Assembly (NCBI GenBank): GCA_023417885.1
Contig: JAEZED010000002.1
Span: 1-56,586, forward strand
Reading direction: 5' to 3'
Length of the DNA stretch: 56,586 nt
From: Planctomycetota bacterium
GTDB taxonomy: Bacteria; Planctomycetota; Phycisphaerae; Tepidisphaerales; Tepidisphaeraceae
Shown: piece by piece, positions 1 through 8,856 of the stretch
Layout of the letters: each line of letters opens with the position of its first letter
How positions within the stretch are numbered: the stretch's first letter is position 1
Notes under the pieces: model-generated
The model's input: the letters and a program-made list of their open reading frames with translations, nothing else
Database searches by the model: none
What the model was told of the DNA's origin: nothing
Position numbers and translations under genes: made by a program

Positions 1-173
1 GGCAGGACGAGCACCTTCCTGTCGCCGGCGACGGCCGACTCGCCGTCGCCCGGAACGACGACCACGTGGAGGGCTGCGGCCGCCAGGGCCCAGCCGCCGA
101 CGAACAGCGCCAGGACGAACAGCCGCCAGGCCATGCGAAGGCCGCGATACTTTGGCTTGGACGATTTGGACAT
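1..173 (-). CDS. Membrane-anchored protein, N-terminal fragment (cut by window edge)
   Basis: The start ATG is at 173 and the frame is open to base 1, so only the first 57 residues are visible. After a basic N-terminus (about residues 1-15, with several Lys and Arg) comes a hydrophobic segment at about residues 16-38, which is either an uncleaved signal anchor or a signal peptide. What follows begins a probable exported domain. I recognise no family from this part. The downstream end lies outside the window. The next gene upstream on the same strand ends at 225, so the two may be co-transcribed. Confidence 0.6.
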   Translation of the reverse strand, partial: MSKSSKPKYRGLRMAWRLFVLALFVGGWALAAAALHVVVVPGDGESAVAGDRKVLVL

Positions 174-224
174 GATCGGAACTCCGTGTTGGTCCGCCTT
201 CGTCGCGGGCCGGCCACGTCGTTC

Positions 225-878
225 TCAACGCGGCATCGGTCGCGGGTCGGCGGGACGGCGTTCGGAATGGTGCCGCTCCGGCGGTTCCCCTTCGCCCGGC
301 TCATCCACGGAGCGCGGTTCGAAGGAGTCCATCGGGTCGACCTGCTGCTCGACCCGGAACTCCGGATCGTCCTCGCGCAGGAAGGGGCCGAACGCTTCCT
401 CCACCGCACTCTCGCTTTCAGCACTTTTCGCGGCAAGCTGGGCAGTCTCGATTTCCTCCGCCTCCGCGTTATCGCTGCCGGCGTCGCCGCCGGCGGGGCG
501 ATCCGCAGGGGTCGAGACGCGATCGGCGTGGTCGCTGGGACGGTCCGGAAGGATGCCTGCGTAGTAGGCGGACGCGAAAAGCCCGTGCTGCTGCTGGTAC
601 GACAGGTTGACGAGCTGGCAGAAGTCGGCGATGAGCTGCTGTGCGACGGGGTCCTTCTGCTCCCGGGCATGCACCTCCTGCTGGTGATGCCGGTCGCGGA
701 AGCGCATGATCTGGACGAACCGCCCCCCGCCGTCGCCGCTGAAGCCCGGGCCGGCTTGCTCGTACACCTCGAAGACGCTCCCGAGCCTGCGGAAGCACTG
801 CCGGAAGCGGAGCATCAGGCGTGCGTGCTCCGCCCGCTTTTCCTTCGGTACGACATAGGTGTTGGTCTGAAGGAGCAT
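225..878 (-). CDS. Conserved-type protein with possible ferredoxin-like (dimeric alpha/beta barrel) domain and acidic tail
   Basis: A 217-residue protein if the ATG at 878 is used; an in-frame ATG at 905 would add nine residues. I prefer 878 because the chain then begins directly with a beta-strand-like segment (MLLQTNTYVVP). Residues 1-110 alternate strands and helices with many aromatic and charged residues, in a way that recalls small dimeric alpha/beta-barrel (ABM/NIPSNAP-like) proteins. This is a fold guess. Residues 115-217 are acidic, rich in Glu, Pro and Ser, and probably disordered. It is divergent from rpiA, whose start lies about 200 bases away. No function can be assigned. Confidence 0.65.
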   Translation of the reverse strand: MLLQTNTYVVPKEKRAEHARLMLRFRQCFRRLGSVFEVYEQAGPGFSGDGGGRFVQIMRFRDRHHQQEVHAREQKDPVAQQLIADFCQLVNLSYQQQHGLFASAYYAGILPDRPSDHADRVSTPADRPAGGDAGSDNAEAEEIETAQLAAKSAESESAVEEAFGPFLREDDPEFRVEQQVDPMDSFEPRSVDEPGEGEPPERHHSERRPADPRPMPR

Positions 879-1044
879 GACGGATCTTCGCGGGCGCGCT
901 GGCATCGGAGATGACAGCGCGGTCGCGCATCGACATTTTAGCGCCAGCAGCCGGACAACGCGAACGCGGGCCGACCGATGTTAGGCCCGATAATGCCTTC
1001 TGCGCATTGCCGCGACCCCAATTGGTGCCGCGGCACGCACGGGC

Positions 1045-1050
1045 TATGCT
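1045..1050 (+). promoter_or_regulatory. -10 box TATGCT upstream of rpiA
   Basis: TATGCT lies 10 bases before the ATG at 1061 and 31 before the ATG at 1082. No convincing -35 was seen. It fits the short-leader promoter layout found across this window. Confidence 0.4.
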
Positions 1051-1081
1051 CGCAACGGAAATGACCACCGCCGCCCCTCTC

Positions 1082-1780
1082 ATGGCCACTCGCCCTTCAT
1101 CGGATCAGCTCAAGCAGAACGCCGCCGAGGCGGCCCTGTCGCAGGTGGAATCAGGCATGACCGTGGGACTGGGCAGCGGGTCGACGGCGGCCCTCTTCAT
1201 CGCGGCGCTGGGACGCGACCTCCGCGAGGGGCGGCTCTCCCGGATCCGCGGAATCCCCACGAGCGAGGCGAGCCGGCGTCTGGCGGCGGCGGCGGGCGTG
1301 CCCATCGTGAGCTTCGCGGAGGCGGAGCGCTGTGAGGTGACCGTGGACGGCGCCGACGAGATCGATCCATCCCTGAACCTGATCAAGGGGCTGGGTGGGG
1401 CGCTGCTGCGGGAGAAGATCGTTGCGCAGAACAGCGACCGCGTGATCATCATCGCCGACGAGGCGAAGCTGGTCGACCGGCTGGGCGCCCGCGGGCCGCT
1501 TCCGGTGGAGGTGGACCGCTTCGGCGCCGAGCGCCAGCCCGACTTCTTCCGCAGCCTCGGCGGCATGCCCGCGCCGCGCGTGGCCGGGGGCACGCCCTTC
1601 GTCACCGACGGCGGGAACCTGATTTACGACGTGGCGTTCGGGCCGATAGCCGACGCCGCTGCGCTGGAGGCGGCGCTGCTGCGCCGGGCGGGGGTGATCC
1701 AGACGGGTCTGTTTCTCGGCATCGCGGACGAGGTGATCGTCGCGCACGCGGATCGGCTCCAGACGCTGACGCGCGCCTGA
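1082..1780 (+). CDS. rpiA: Ribose-5-phosphate isomerase A
   Basis: Interconverts ribose 5-phosphate and ribulose 5-phosphate in the non-oxidative pentose phosphate pathway, in the cytosol. With the start at 1082 the protein is 232 residues, close to the family norm of about 220-230. The RpiA signatures are all present: the phosphate-binding GLGSGST (29-35), the acidic VDGADEID (88-95), the lysine-bearing KGLGGALLREK (102-112) and ADEAK (125-129). In-frame ATGs at 1046 and 1061 would give slightly longer forms. A -10-like TATGCT at 1045 makes 1061 a real alternative as a leaderless start. None of the starts has a good Shine-Dalgarno sequence. Confidence 0.93.
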   Translation: MATRPSSDQLKQNAAEAALSQVESGMTVGLGSGSTAALFIAALGRDLREGRLSRIRGIPTSEASRRLAAAAGVPIVSFAEAERCEVTVDGADEIDPSLNLIKGLGGALLREKIVAQNSDRVIIIADEAKLVDRLGARGPLPVEVDRFGAERQPDFFRSLGGMPAPRVAGGTPFVTDGGNLIYDVAFGPIADAAALEAALLRRAGVIQTGLFLGIADEVIVAHADRLQTLTRA

Positions 1781-1821
1781 GCGGCTCGTGCATCAGGGCC
1801 GGGTACCGGGCATGCTCCTCG

Positions 1822-3048
1822 TCATGGTTCGATGCGCACGGCCAGCGCGCTGTTCTTGCTGCCGAAGGCGATGCAGTTGCACAGGATCAAGCGCTGCTCG
1901 CAGCGGCGCGCGGCGTTGGGCACGTAATCCAGGTCGCATTCCGGGTCGGGGTCCAGCAGATTGACGGTCGGATGAATCCACCCCTTGCGCGCCGCGAGGA
2001 TGGCGGCCGCGAGGCCCGCGGCGCCGCCGGCCCCCTGCGGGTGGCCGATCAGGCTCTTGGTCGCGCTCATCGGCACCTCGTTGGCCCGCGCGCCCAGGAG
2101 GCGGCGCATGGCCAGCGTCTCCAGCCGGTCGTTCATCTCCGTGCCCGTGCCGTGGAGATTGACGCCGTCGACATCCGCGGGCACCGCGCCGGCATCGGCC
2201 AGGGCGAGTTCCATCGCCCGGAGGCACTCGGCCACGTCCGGGGCGATCTGCACGCGGTGATAGGCGTCGCATGTGCTGCCATAGCCCGCCAGGTGCGCCA
2301 GCGGCCTTGCGCCGCGGGCGGCGGCGATCTCATCGCGCTCCAGCACGAACATCCACGCCCCTTCGCCGAGGATGAACCCGCGCCGCTGCACGTCGAAGGG
2401 GCGGCTGGCGTGGGCCGGATCGTCCTCCGGTCGCGTGCTGATGACGCCCATGCGCTCGAAGCCGCGGAGGATGCCCGGAGCGATCGGCGCGTCGGCTCCG
2501 CCGGCGACGACGGTGTCGGCGCGCCCGGCCTGGATCAGCAGCATGCCGTAGCCGAGGGCATCGGTGGAGCTGGCGCACCCGGTGGAGACGACGTGGCTCG
2601 GCCCGCGCAGACCCAGTGCGATCGAGAGCTCCCCTGCCAGGTTGCCGTGCGTCCCGCCGGTGATCGCGAAGAGGCTTCCTTTCCCTTCAGTGAACCACGA
2701 GCGGTACTGCGCTTCGACGAACGCGAGCCCGCCGCCGCCAGTGCCGAGGACCAGGCCCGCCCGGCGCGACATTTCGAGATCGGCAACATCCAGCCCGGCT
2801 TGTTCCATCGCCTCGCGCGCCGCCGCCAGGGCAAGGGGAACCGTGCGCGGCAGGCGACGGGCGTCCTGGGCGTCGAGAACGGACTCGACCGCGAAGTCAT
2901 CGATGCGTCCCACCGCGGGCGTGCGGAGGCCGGTGAAGGCTTCGCCTTCGAGGCGCTTCAGTCCGCTGCGCCCCTCGATGCAGGCAGCGCAATAGGCGGA
3001 TCGCCCGATGCCGTTCGGGCTGACGCATCCGATGCCCGTGATGACCAC
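1822..3048 (-). CDS. Beta-ketoacyl-ACP synthase, FabF/KAS II type
   Basis: A 408-residue thiolase-fold condensing enzyme that would extend an acyl chain with malonyl-ACP. The active-site cysteine is C158 in VSTGCASS, and the two catalytic histidines are H299 (NLHGTGTEMND) and H336 (KSLIGHPQGAGG), the FabF Cys-His-His pattern and spacing. The start is GTG at 3048, giving the usual MVITGIGCVSP opening. A TAACAT box (3067-3072) sits 18 bases upstream. No acyl carrier protein or other fatty-acid gene is adjacent, so it may serve primary fatty-acid synthesis or a separate lipid or secondary metabolite. I therefore leave the symbol blank. Confidence 0.9.
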   Translation of the reverse strand: MVITGIGCVSPNGIGRSAYCAACIEGRSGLKRLEGEAFTGLRTPAVGRIDDFAVESVLDAQDARRLPRTVPLALAAAREAMEQAGLDVADLEMSRRAGLVLGTGGGGLAFVEAQYRSWFTEGKGSLFAITGGTHGNLAGELSIALGLRGPSHVVSTGCASSTDALGYGMLLIQAGRADTVVAGGADAPIAPGILRGFERMGVISTRPEDDPAHASRPFDVQRRGFILGEGAWMFVLERDEIAAARGARPLAHLAGYGSTCDAYHRVQIAPDVAECLRAMELALADAGAVPADVDGVNLHGTGTEMNDRLETLAMRRLLGARANEVPMSATKSLIGHPQGAGGAAGLAAAILAARKGWIHPTVNLLDPDPECDLDYVPNAARRCEQRLILCNCIAFGSKNSALAVRIEP

Positions 3049-3170
3049 GCGTGCAGGGATGCGCGGATGTTACCGCCTGCATCCGGGGCGGCCTACGGAG
3101 CTTCGCCAGGCAACCGTCCCACCGGCTTGGGTTCGCCGGTGGAACGGGTTCGGGAGTCTGCAGGTTGGCC

Positions 3171-6100
3171 TCAGACGGCCGCCGGTTCGCCGACCGGGAC
3201 GGCTTCGCCGTTGATCTCGTCGTGGTGGGGCCGCGACCGGCCGGACGTGGGCATCCCGGCCTTGGGCTTCCGCTCGAAGAGAGCCATGAAGTCCATCAGC
3301 AGGCTAAGCAGAATGGGCGTGAGGATGAGGGTCACGACCGTGCTGACGGCGAGGCCGCCGACGATGACGGCGCCCAGACCGCGGTAGAGCTCGCTGCCGG
3401 CGCCGGCGAATACGACCAGCGGCGTCAGGCCCGCGAGGCTGGTGGTGACGCTCATGAGGATGGGCCGCACGCGCGTCTGGGTGCTGCGGGCGATCGCCTC
3501 ATTGCGCGGCATGCCGTCGCGATGGAAGTTGAGCGCCTGGTAGACGATGAGAATCGGGTTGTTGACGATCGTCCCGATCAGGATAACGAAGCCGAGCATC
3601 GTCAGGACGTCCATCTTCACGGATGGATCGTCCAGCCGCACCAGCGCCAGGCCGATGAACCCGCCCGCGATCGCGAACGGAACGCTCAGCATGATCGCGA
3701 TCGGGTAGATGAAGTTCTCCATCAGCGCCGACAGGAGCAGGTACGTCACCACCGCCGCGAGGATGAACCCCGGGATGAAGGCGGTCATGAACTCCTGGAG
3801 CTTGTCGGCGCTGCCGGTGAGCGTGAGCTGGATGCCGGGCGGGATGACGCGGGCATCGCGCAGGGGTTTCTCGACCTGGCTCTCGACCAGCGCCGACGCC
3901 TGGCCGACGCTCACGCTCGGCGGAAGGTTGATCGAGAAGCTGATGCTGCTCTGCTCCTCGGTGCGGTTGATCTGCTGGGGGGCGGTGCTGGGGACGAGCT
4001 TTGTCACGCTCGCCAGCGGAACGACCCCGCCGTCGCGCGTGGCCAGTGGCACGTCGGCGAGCAGGCCGGTGAAGGCGCGGTTGCGCGGCAGGTTGGTCAC
4101 GACGGTCAGGTCGATGGCTCGCCCGCCGTACCGGTAGTCGCCGACGATCTCGCCGTCCACGGCGACACGCGACATCGTGCGCACCGAGGTCTCCGGCACG
4201 CGCGCCAGGCCCGCACGCTCGCGATCGGGCTCAATGCGCAGCTCAGGCCGGCCGAGGTTGAAGTTGGCCGGATCCGGCTGCGGGAAGGTGTTGAAGACCT
4301 CGATCAGCCTGCCCATGACGGCGCCGGCGGACTGGGTCACCTGGTCGTTGTTGGTGCCGACGACCTTGAGGGTGATGCTGTTGCCGCTGGCGAATCCCTC
4401 GGCCGGGAAGATGGGCGCCTGGAAGAAGAAGCCCTGCGTCCCCGGGATGCCCTGGAGCGAGCCGGTGAGGAGATTGCCGAGCGGCGCGACGTTGCTCGGG
4501 TCGCGGCTGCTGGCCCCCATGAACACGAAGTTCAGGTAGTTGACGAAGAAAAAGTTGTCGATGGCCGGGGGAGGATTGCCGCTCTCCAGGCTGGCGATGA
4601 TCGCGCGGGTCTGGCTGGTGGCGGCGTCGATGTCGCGCTGACTCTTCCCCGCGGCACGAAGCTGGGCGACCTCCTGCTCGAGGCCCGCTTTCATGCCGGG
4701 CAGCACCTGCTGCTGCATCATCTGCATGTATCCCTGCTGCATCTGCTCGAGCTGGGCGCGCCCCTCGGGCGTGTCGGTGTCGACGGACCACCAGGGGGAG
4801 AGCGCCCCCTCGACGTGGTGCGCCATGGAGCGGTACTCGTCCACGTTGTACCCGGGCGGGGGGAGGATCATCCCCATCAGCAGGTTCTGGTTGCCGGCGG
4901 GCAGGTAGTCGCGCTGCGGCATGAGCAGCCAGCTGACGGCGACCGCGGCGAGCATCAGGCCACCTGCGATCGCGAGGCGCAACGGCAGGCCCCGCGTCAG
5001 TCGCAGGATCAGGCTGTAAAAGGCGTCGCTGATGCGCACGCTGAGGGCGCCGATTCCGCTGATGAGGCCGCGTCGCCGCGGGGCGCCCTCCTCGCGGGCG
5101 CGGTAGCTGGGGGGCATCTTCCTCAGGAACTGCGCCGCCAGCATCGGGATGACCGTGGGGGCGACGAACAGGTAGAAGAAGAAGCTGAGCGTCAGGGCGA
5201 TGCTGATGTCGCGGAAGAGCTGCCCCGCCTCCTGCTGGATGAACACGACCGGCAGGAAGACCGCCACGTTCGTCAGCGTCGCCGCGACGATGGCGCCCCA
5301 GACCTGCGACGCGCCGTCGACGGCGGCCTTGATCCGGTTCTTCCCCATCTCCCGGTGCCGGAAGATGTTCTCCAGCACCACGATCGCGTTGTCGATGCCC
5401 ATGCCGACGGCGAACGTCAGCCCCGCCATGCTGATAACGTTCAGCGAGCGCCCCAGCAGCGCCATCCCGAGGATGGTGCCGATCGTCGCGATGGGGATGG
5501 CGATGATCACCACCGCCGTCGCGCCGAAGCTGCGCAGCGTCGCCAGGAGCACGATGGCGGCGAGGCAGGCGCCGATGATCAGGTTCGACCGCGCCTGCGC
5601 CACCGCGTCGTTGATGTAGACCGTCTGGTCGTAGACCTGCTTGAGCTCGATGCCCCAGCCGCGCGAGCCGAGCACGTTCTCGTTGACGTCGCGGATGGCG
5701 GCCTTGAGGTTCTCCATCACCGAGAGCACGTTGCTACCCGTCTCGCGCGCCACCGGGATCGCGATCACGGGAATGCCCATGCTGCGCACGAAGCTGACTT
5801 CCTTCTTGTAGCCCATCGCCACGTCCGCCACGTCCCGCACGAAGACGGGCGTGCCGGTGTCGCTGTAGGCGATCACGGTGTCGGCGATCTGCTCCGGCGA
5901 CTCGTAGCGTCCCGTCACGCGGACGCTCACTGAGCGCTTGCCCTCATCGACCGTCCCGGCCGTCACGTCGGCGTTGCTCTGGCGCAGGACCGACACGAGC
6001 TGGTCGATGCCCAGCCCGCGCGCCGCCAGGGAGGCCAGGTCCACCTTGACCTGCATCTCGCGCTCGCGACCGCCGTAGACCTCCACCTGCTCGACCCCGC

Positions 6101-6680
6101 CAGCGCGCTCCAGCACCGGCTTGACCTCGTCCTCGAAGAAGTCGCCGAGCGAGCGGATGTCGCCGTCGAAGCCGGGGGCGTTGGTGCCGTTGGAGGCGAT
6201 CGGATCGGGCCGGCCATCGCCGTCGATGTCCGGATTGTCCGGGGTCGGGATCACCATGATCCAGGCGATGTAGTCGCGGGCCGAGCTGTCGACGCTCTGC
6301 ACGATCGGCTCGTCCACGTCCGGCGGATACTCCGGGACCTGGCGGAGCTTGTCGCGCACCTCGTTGAGCGCGGCCTCCTTGTCGACGCCGACGGCGAACT
6401 CCAGGCGCACCTCCGCCTGGCCCGGCTGCGCGGTGGCCGTCATCTCCTCGACGCCGCTGACGCGCTTGAGGACCTCCTCCTGCTCCTCGATCACCTCGCG
6501 CACGATCTCCTGCGGGTCGGCGCCGAACCAACTCGTGGTCACGGTGATGACCGGCTGATCGACGTTCGGCGTCAGCTGCACCGGAACGCGCAACAGGCCC
6601 AGGATCCCGAACAGGATCACCAGGAAGACAACGACCAGCACTGTGACCGGCCGGCGGACTGCTGTTTCAATGATCGACAC
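3171..6680 (-). CDS. RND family efflux permease (HAE1/AcrB-like) with atypical proton relay
   Basis: An inner-membrane proton-driven pump of 1169 residues, longer than the usual 1030-1050. TM1 is at about residues 11-31 (RRPVTVLVVVFLVILFGIL). The family motif in TM4 reads VGMGIDNAIVVLENIF and the TM10 motif reads IVNNPILIVYQ. Relative to AcrB, the first TM4 aspartate is kept, but the second Asp and the TM10 Lys are both Asn. Extra length comes from a periplasmic insertion holding DIDGDGRPD (151-159) and from a Gln/Met-rich helical segment in the second large loop. The start is GTG at 6680 with GGGAG ten bases upstream. It follows its adaptor gene by 81 bases. No outer-membrane factor is nearby. 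Confidence 0.93.
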   Translation of the reverse strand: MSIIETAVRRPVTVLVVVFLVILFGILGLLRVPVQLTPNVDQPVITVTTSWFGADPQEIVREVIEEQEEVLKRVSGVEEMTATAQPGQAEVRLEFAVGVDKEAALNEVRDKLRQVPEYPPDVDEPIVQSVDSSARDYIAWIMVIPTPDNPDIDGDGRPDPIASNGTNAPGFDGDIRSLGDFFEDEVKPVLERAGGVEQVEVYGGREREMQVKVDLASLAARGLGIDQLVSVLRQSNADVTAGTVDEGKRSVSVRVTGRYESPEQIADTVIAYSDTGTPVFVRDVADVAMGYKKEVSFVRSMGIPVIAIPVARETGSNVLSVMENLKAAIRDVNENVLGSRGWGIELKQVYDQTVYINDAVAQARSNLIIGACLAAIVLLATLRSFGATAVVIIAIPIATIGTILGMALLGRSLNVISMAGLTFAVGMGIDNAIVVLENIFRHREMGKNRIKAAVDGASQVWGAIVAATLTNVAVFLPVVFIQQEAGQLFRDISIALTLSFFFYLFVAPTVIPMLAAQFLRKMPPSYRAREEGAPRRRGLISGIGALSVRISDAFYSLILRLTRGLPLRLAIAGGLMLAAVAVSWLLMPQRDYLPAGNQNLLMGMILPPPGYNVDEYRSMAHHVEGALSPWWSVDTDTPEGRAQLEQMQQGYMQMMQQQVLPGMKAGLEQEVAQLRAAGKSQRDIDAATSQTRAIIASLESGNPPPAIDNFFFVNYLNFVFMGASSRDPSNVAPLGNLLTGSLQGIPGTQGFFFQAPIFPAEGFASGNSITLKVVGTNNDQVTQSAGAVMGRLIEVFNTFPQPDPANFNLGRPELRIEPDRERAGLARVPETSVRTMSRVAVDGEIVGDYRYGGRAIDLTVVTNLPRNRAFTGLLADVPLATRDGGVVPLASVTKLVPSTAPQQINRTEEQSSISFSINLPPSVSVGQASALVESQVEKPLRDARVIPPGIQLTLTGSADKLQEFMTAFIPGFILAAVVTYLLLSALMENFIYPIAIMLSVPFAIAGGFIGLALVRLDDPSVKMDVLTMLGFVILIGTIVNNPILIVYQALNFHRDGMPRNEAIARSTQTRVRPILMSVTTSLAGLTPLVVFAGAGSELYRGLGAVIVGGLAVSTVVTLILTPILLSLLMDFMALFERKPKAGMPTSGRSRPHHDEINGEAVPVGEPAAV

Positions 6681-6761
6681 GCCTGATCACTCCCTGCTTC
6701 CCATCGCTCCGAGCCCAATCCCGACACCCGCGCCGCGCGGCGATGTTGCGCGCAGGCGGTT

Positions 6762-7985
6762 CTAGTTCTCCTGTCCTGCCGCGCCATTGCCGTTGCCGCC
6801 GCCCTGCTGCTGGCCGGCTCCGGGAGGTGGGCCGCCGGCGCCCTGACCACCGCCGGGCGGGCCGCCGCCCGGGCCTTGGCCACCGGCGCCGGGGGCGTTC
6901 TGCACCATCAGCGGCGCGCCGGGCATCAGCCCTTCGTTGCCCCGGATGACGACGAGGTCGCCCTCCTTCAGATCTCCGATCACCGCCTGGCTCGACGCGT
7001 CGGCGGCGCCGAGCTGAACGGGCACGATCCGGGCGGTGCCGTTGTCGGCGACGACGACGATCACGCCCTGTGCCGAGCGCACCACCGCGTCCTTCGGCAC
7101 CACCAGCGCCCCCTCCTGCTGGTCGCGAACCGTCACCCGCGCGAACATGCCGGGCAACAGGCGCCCTTCGGGGTTGTCCACGCGCAGCCGGACGGAGAAC
7201 GTGCGTGATTCCGGATTCGCAACGGGCAGGATCTCGGCGACGACGCCTTCGAACGTCTCTCCACCCAAGGCATCGACCGTGAAGCTGCCGCTGGCGCCGA
7301 CCTTCAGGCGCGACAGCACGCCCTCGGGGACGCCCGTCCGTACATAGAGCGGGTCGAGCTGCACGAGTTCCGCGACCGGCTCACCCTGCTGCACCCACTG
7401 ACCCAATTCCACGTATCGCCGGTTCACCACGCCCCTGAAGGGGGCAACGACCTGCGTTTGCGCGATGCGGATCTTCAGCTCCTCCACGGCCGCTTCGCGC
7501 TCGGCGAGCGTCGCCTCGGCAACGTTCACCGACGCCACCGACTGCTCGTGCTCGTTGATCGCGTCGAAGTACTCCTTCTCCGTCGCGGCGCCCTGCTCGT
7601 AGAGCGTGGTGATCCGGTCGCGCTCGCGCAGGAGGTTCTGGGCATTCAACTCGGCACGTCGCAACTCGGCGGCGGAGGACCGGAGCGAGGCCTCGGCGGA
7701 GGCGAGCTGGCGCTGGAGCAGCGCGTCGTCGAGCTGGGCGAGCACCGCGCCCTTCTCCACGGTCTGCCCCTCGTCGAAATGGCGCGCCATCAGCAGGCCC
7801 GATTGCTCGGCGGCGAGCGTGGAACTCACCATCGGCTCGACCGTCGCGACCAGGCGGCTGGCCAGTTCGATTGGACGTTTCTCAACCGGCGCCACCAGCA
7901 CCGCCGCCGGTTGCTGCGCTGCGGCGGTGAGTACAAAGACATAGGCGGCGACCAGCCCGACACCCGCGTGACAGATCCTTCGCAT
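6762..7985 (-). CDS. RND efflux periplasmic adaptor (membrane fusion protein)
   Basis: A 407-residue HlyD/AcrA-type adaptor that would link the RND permease downstream to an outer-membrane channel. An N-terminal signal peptide (about 1-23, ending AAAQQ) is followed by the barrel/lipoyl half, a helical hairpin at roughly 90-160, the second lipoyl half (QTQVVAPFRGVVNRRYVE), and beta-barrel and membrane-proximal domains (LVQLDPLYVRTGVPE onward). The C-terminus (about 355-407) is an unusual Gly/Pro/Gln-rich tail. The ATG at 7985 is preceded by TACCAT seven bases upstream and has no Shine-Dalgarno sequence. It forms an operon with the permease. Confidence 0.92.
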   Translation of the reverse strand: MRRICHAGVGLVAAYVFVLTAAAQQPAAVLVAPVEKRPIELASRLVATVEPMVSSTLAAEQSGLLMARHFDEGQTVEKGAVLAQLDDALLQRQLASAEASLRSSAAELRRAELNAQNLLRERDRITTLYEQGAATEKEYFDAINEHEQSVASVNVAEATLAEREAAVEELKIRIAQTQVVAPFRGVVNRRYVELGQWVQQGEPVAELVQLDPLYVRTGVPEGVLSRLKVGASGSFTVDALGGETFEGVVAEILPVANPESRTFSVRLRVDNPEGRLLPGMFARVTVRDQQEGALVVPKDAVVRSAQGVIVVVADNGTARIVPVQLGAADASSQAVIGDLKEGDLVVIRGNEGLMPGAPLMVQNAPGAGGQGPGGGPPGGGQGAGGPPPGAGQQQGGGNGNGAAGQEN

Positions 7986-7992
7986 TGAGGGG

Positions 7993-7998
7993 ATGGTA
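7993..7998 (-). promoter_or_regulatory. -10 box TACCAT of the efflux adaptor gene
   Basis: On the minus strand TACCAT ends seven bases before the ATG. TTGACC lies 15 bases further upstream (8014-8019), a slightly short spacer. This implies a very short or absent 5' leader for the efflux operon. Confidence 0.45.
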
Positions 7999-8039
7999 GG
8001 TAGGTGTCCGGCCGGTCAAGGGGCAAACAATTGACACTC

Positions 8040-8789
8040 TCAAATTTCCCGAATGCGCAGCTTCTCATCGACCCGACAGGCGCCCGCCAACTGATCCAGA
8101 GCAGCGCAGGCGGCGAGGTCCTGACGCATTCCGACGCCCAGGAGCTTGCGCCCGCCGCGCGTGCGGGCGAGCAGCAACTCCCCCTCCTGTTGAAATCGTT
8201 CGAACCATTCCAGAGCGCCCGCATCATCGGCGAAGTCCGGCTTCTCCCCCTCTGCTTCGATCGCCTTCAGGACGGCTCCGGCGCCAAGTAGATCCTCCTC
8301 CGCAACCTCTCCATCGGAGCCGGAACAGAGCAGCACGACGTCGCGCCCCTGCGCGATCACGGCCCGCGCGGTGGCACGCGCGTTCACGAGCGCGCCTGCG
8401 AAGCAGGCGGAATGGCCGGCGTCGCCATCCTTCAGGAGCGTCGGGTGATCGAAGGCGGCGCGCAGGGCGCGGGTACCGTTGGTGGTGCTGAGGAAGATCG
8501 TCCTGCCGCGCACGGCGTCGGGCGTCATCTCGAGCGGGCTGTTGCCGACATCGAATCCCGGCGGGCGGAGGCATTCACGCTCGCCCGCGAGCAGCTTCGG
8601 CCCGGCGAAGTCCGCGGCAGCGGTCGAAGCGGCGGCGAGCGAAGGAAAGGCCCTCACCTCCAGCGCCCCCGCCGCGAGCGCGACCGCGATGGTCGTTGTG
8701 GCGCGAAGCACGTCGAAGACCACGACCGTCCGTCCTGACAGCCCTTCGACCGGAAGCTGCGACGGCAAGGGAACCACGACTGCATGCAT
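8040..8789 (-). CDS. comB: 2-phosphosulfolactate phosphatase family protein (ComB-like)
   Basis: A 249-residue ComB-family protein. In methanogens the family dephosphorylates 2-phosphosulfolactate on the way to coenzyme M, but many bacterial members have no known substrate. Family features seen are FDVLRATTTIAVALAAGA near the start (about 25-42), GERECLRPPGFDVGNSPLE (about 69-87), FLSTTNGTRAL (about 98-108) and a LLCSGSDGEVAEEDLLGAG segment (about 153-171). The ATG at 8789 follows a minus-strand TAGAGT by only five bases. It lies 54 bases upstream of the efflux adaptor on the same strand, and that gene has its own -10 box. No other coenzyme M gene is present. Confidence 0.85.
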   Translation of the reverse strand: MHAVVVPLPSQLPVEGLSGRTVVVFDVLRATTTIAVALAAGALEVRAFPSLAAASTAAADFAGPKLLAGERECLRPPGFDVGNSPLEMTPDAVRGRTIFLSTTNGTRALRAAFDHPTLLKDGDAGHSACFAGALVNARATARAVIAQGRDVVLLCSGSDGEVAEEDLLGAGAVLKAIEAEGEKPDFADDAGALEWFERFQQEGELLLARTRGGRKLLGVGMRQDLAACAALDQLAGACRVDEKLRIREI

Positions 8790-8794
8790 GCCCC

Positions 8795-8800
8795 ACTCTA
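8795..8800 (-). promoter_or_regulatory. -10 box TAGAGT of comB
   Basis: TAGAGT on the minus strand ends five bases before the comB ATG. No Shine-Dalgarno sequence is possible in the remaining leader. Confidence 0.4.
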
Positions 8801-8844
8801 GCGGCGCCGTCGCCGGCCCCGCGGGCAGCGGCGAGCGGTCGACT

Positions 8845-8850
8845 TATGAT
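8845..8850 (+). promoter_or_regulatory. -10 box TATGAT of the phosphatase-superfamily gene
   Basis: TATGAT differs from the sigma70 -10 consensus at one position and lies six bases before the GTG at 8857. No clear -35 was seen. It implies a leaderless or near-leaderless mRNA and fixes the start choice for the gene. Confidence 0.5.
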
Positions 8851-8856
8851 CATGGT

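Noticed and set aside
3051..5933. A 960-codon open frame on the plus strand
   Set aside because: It lies antisense to the RND permease, whose motifs are unmistakable. The translation is rich in Arg, His, Asp and Val, typical of a mirror frame in GC-rich DNA.
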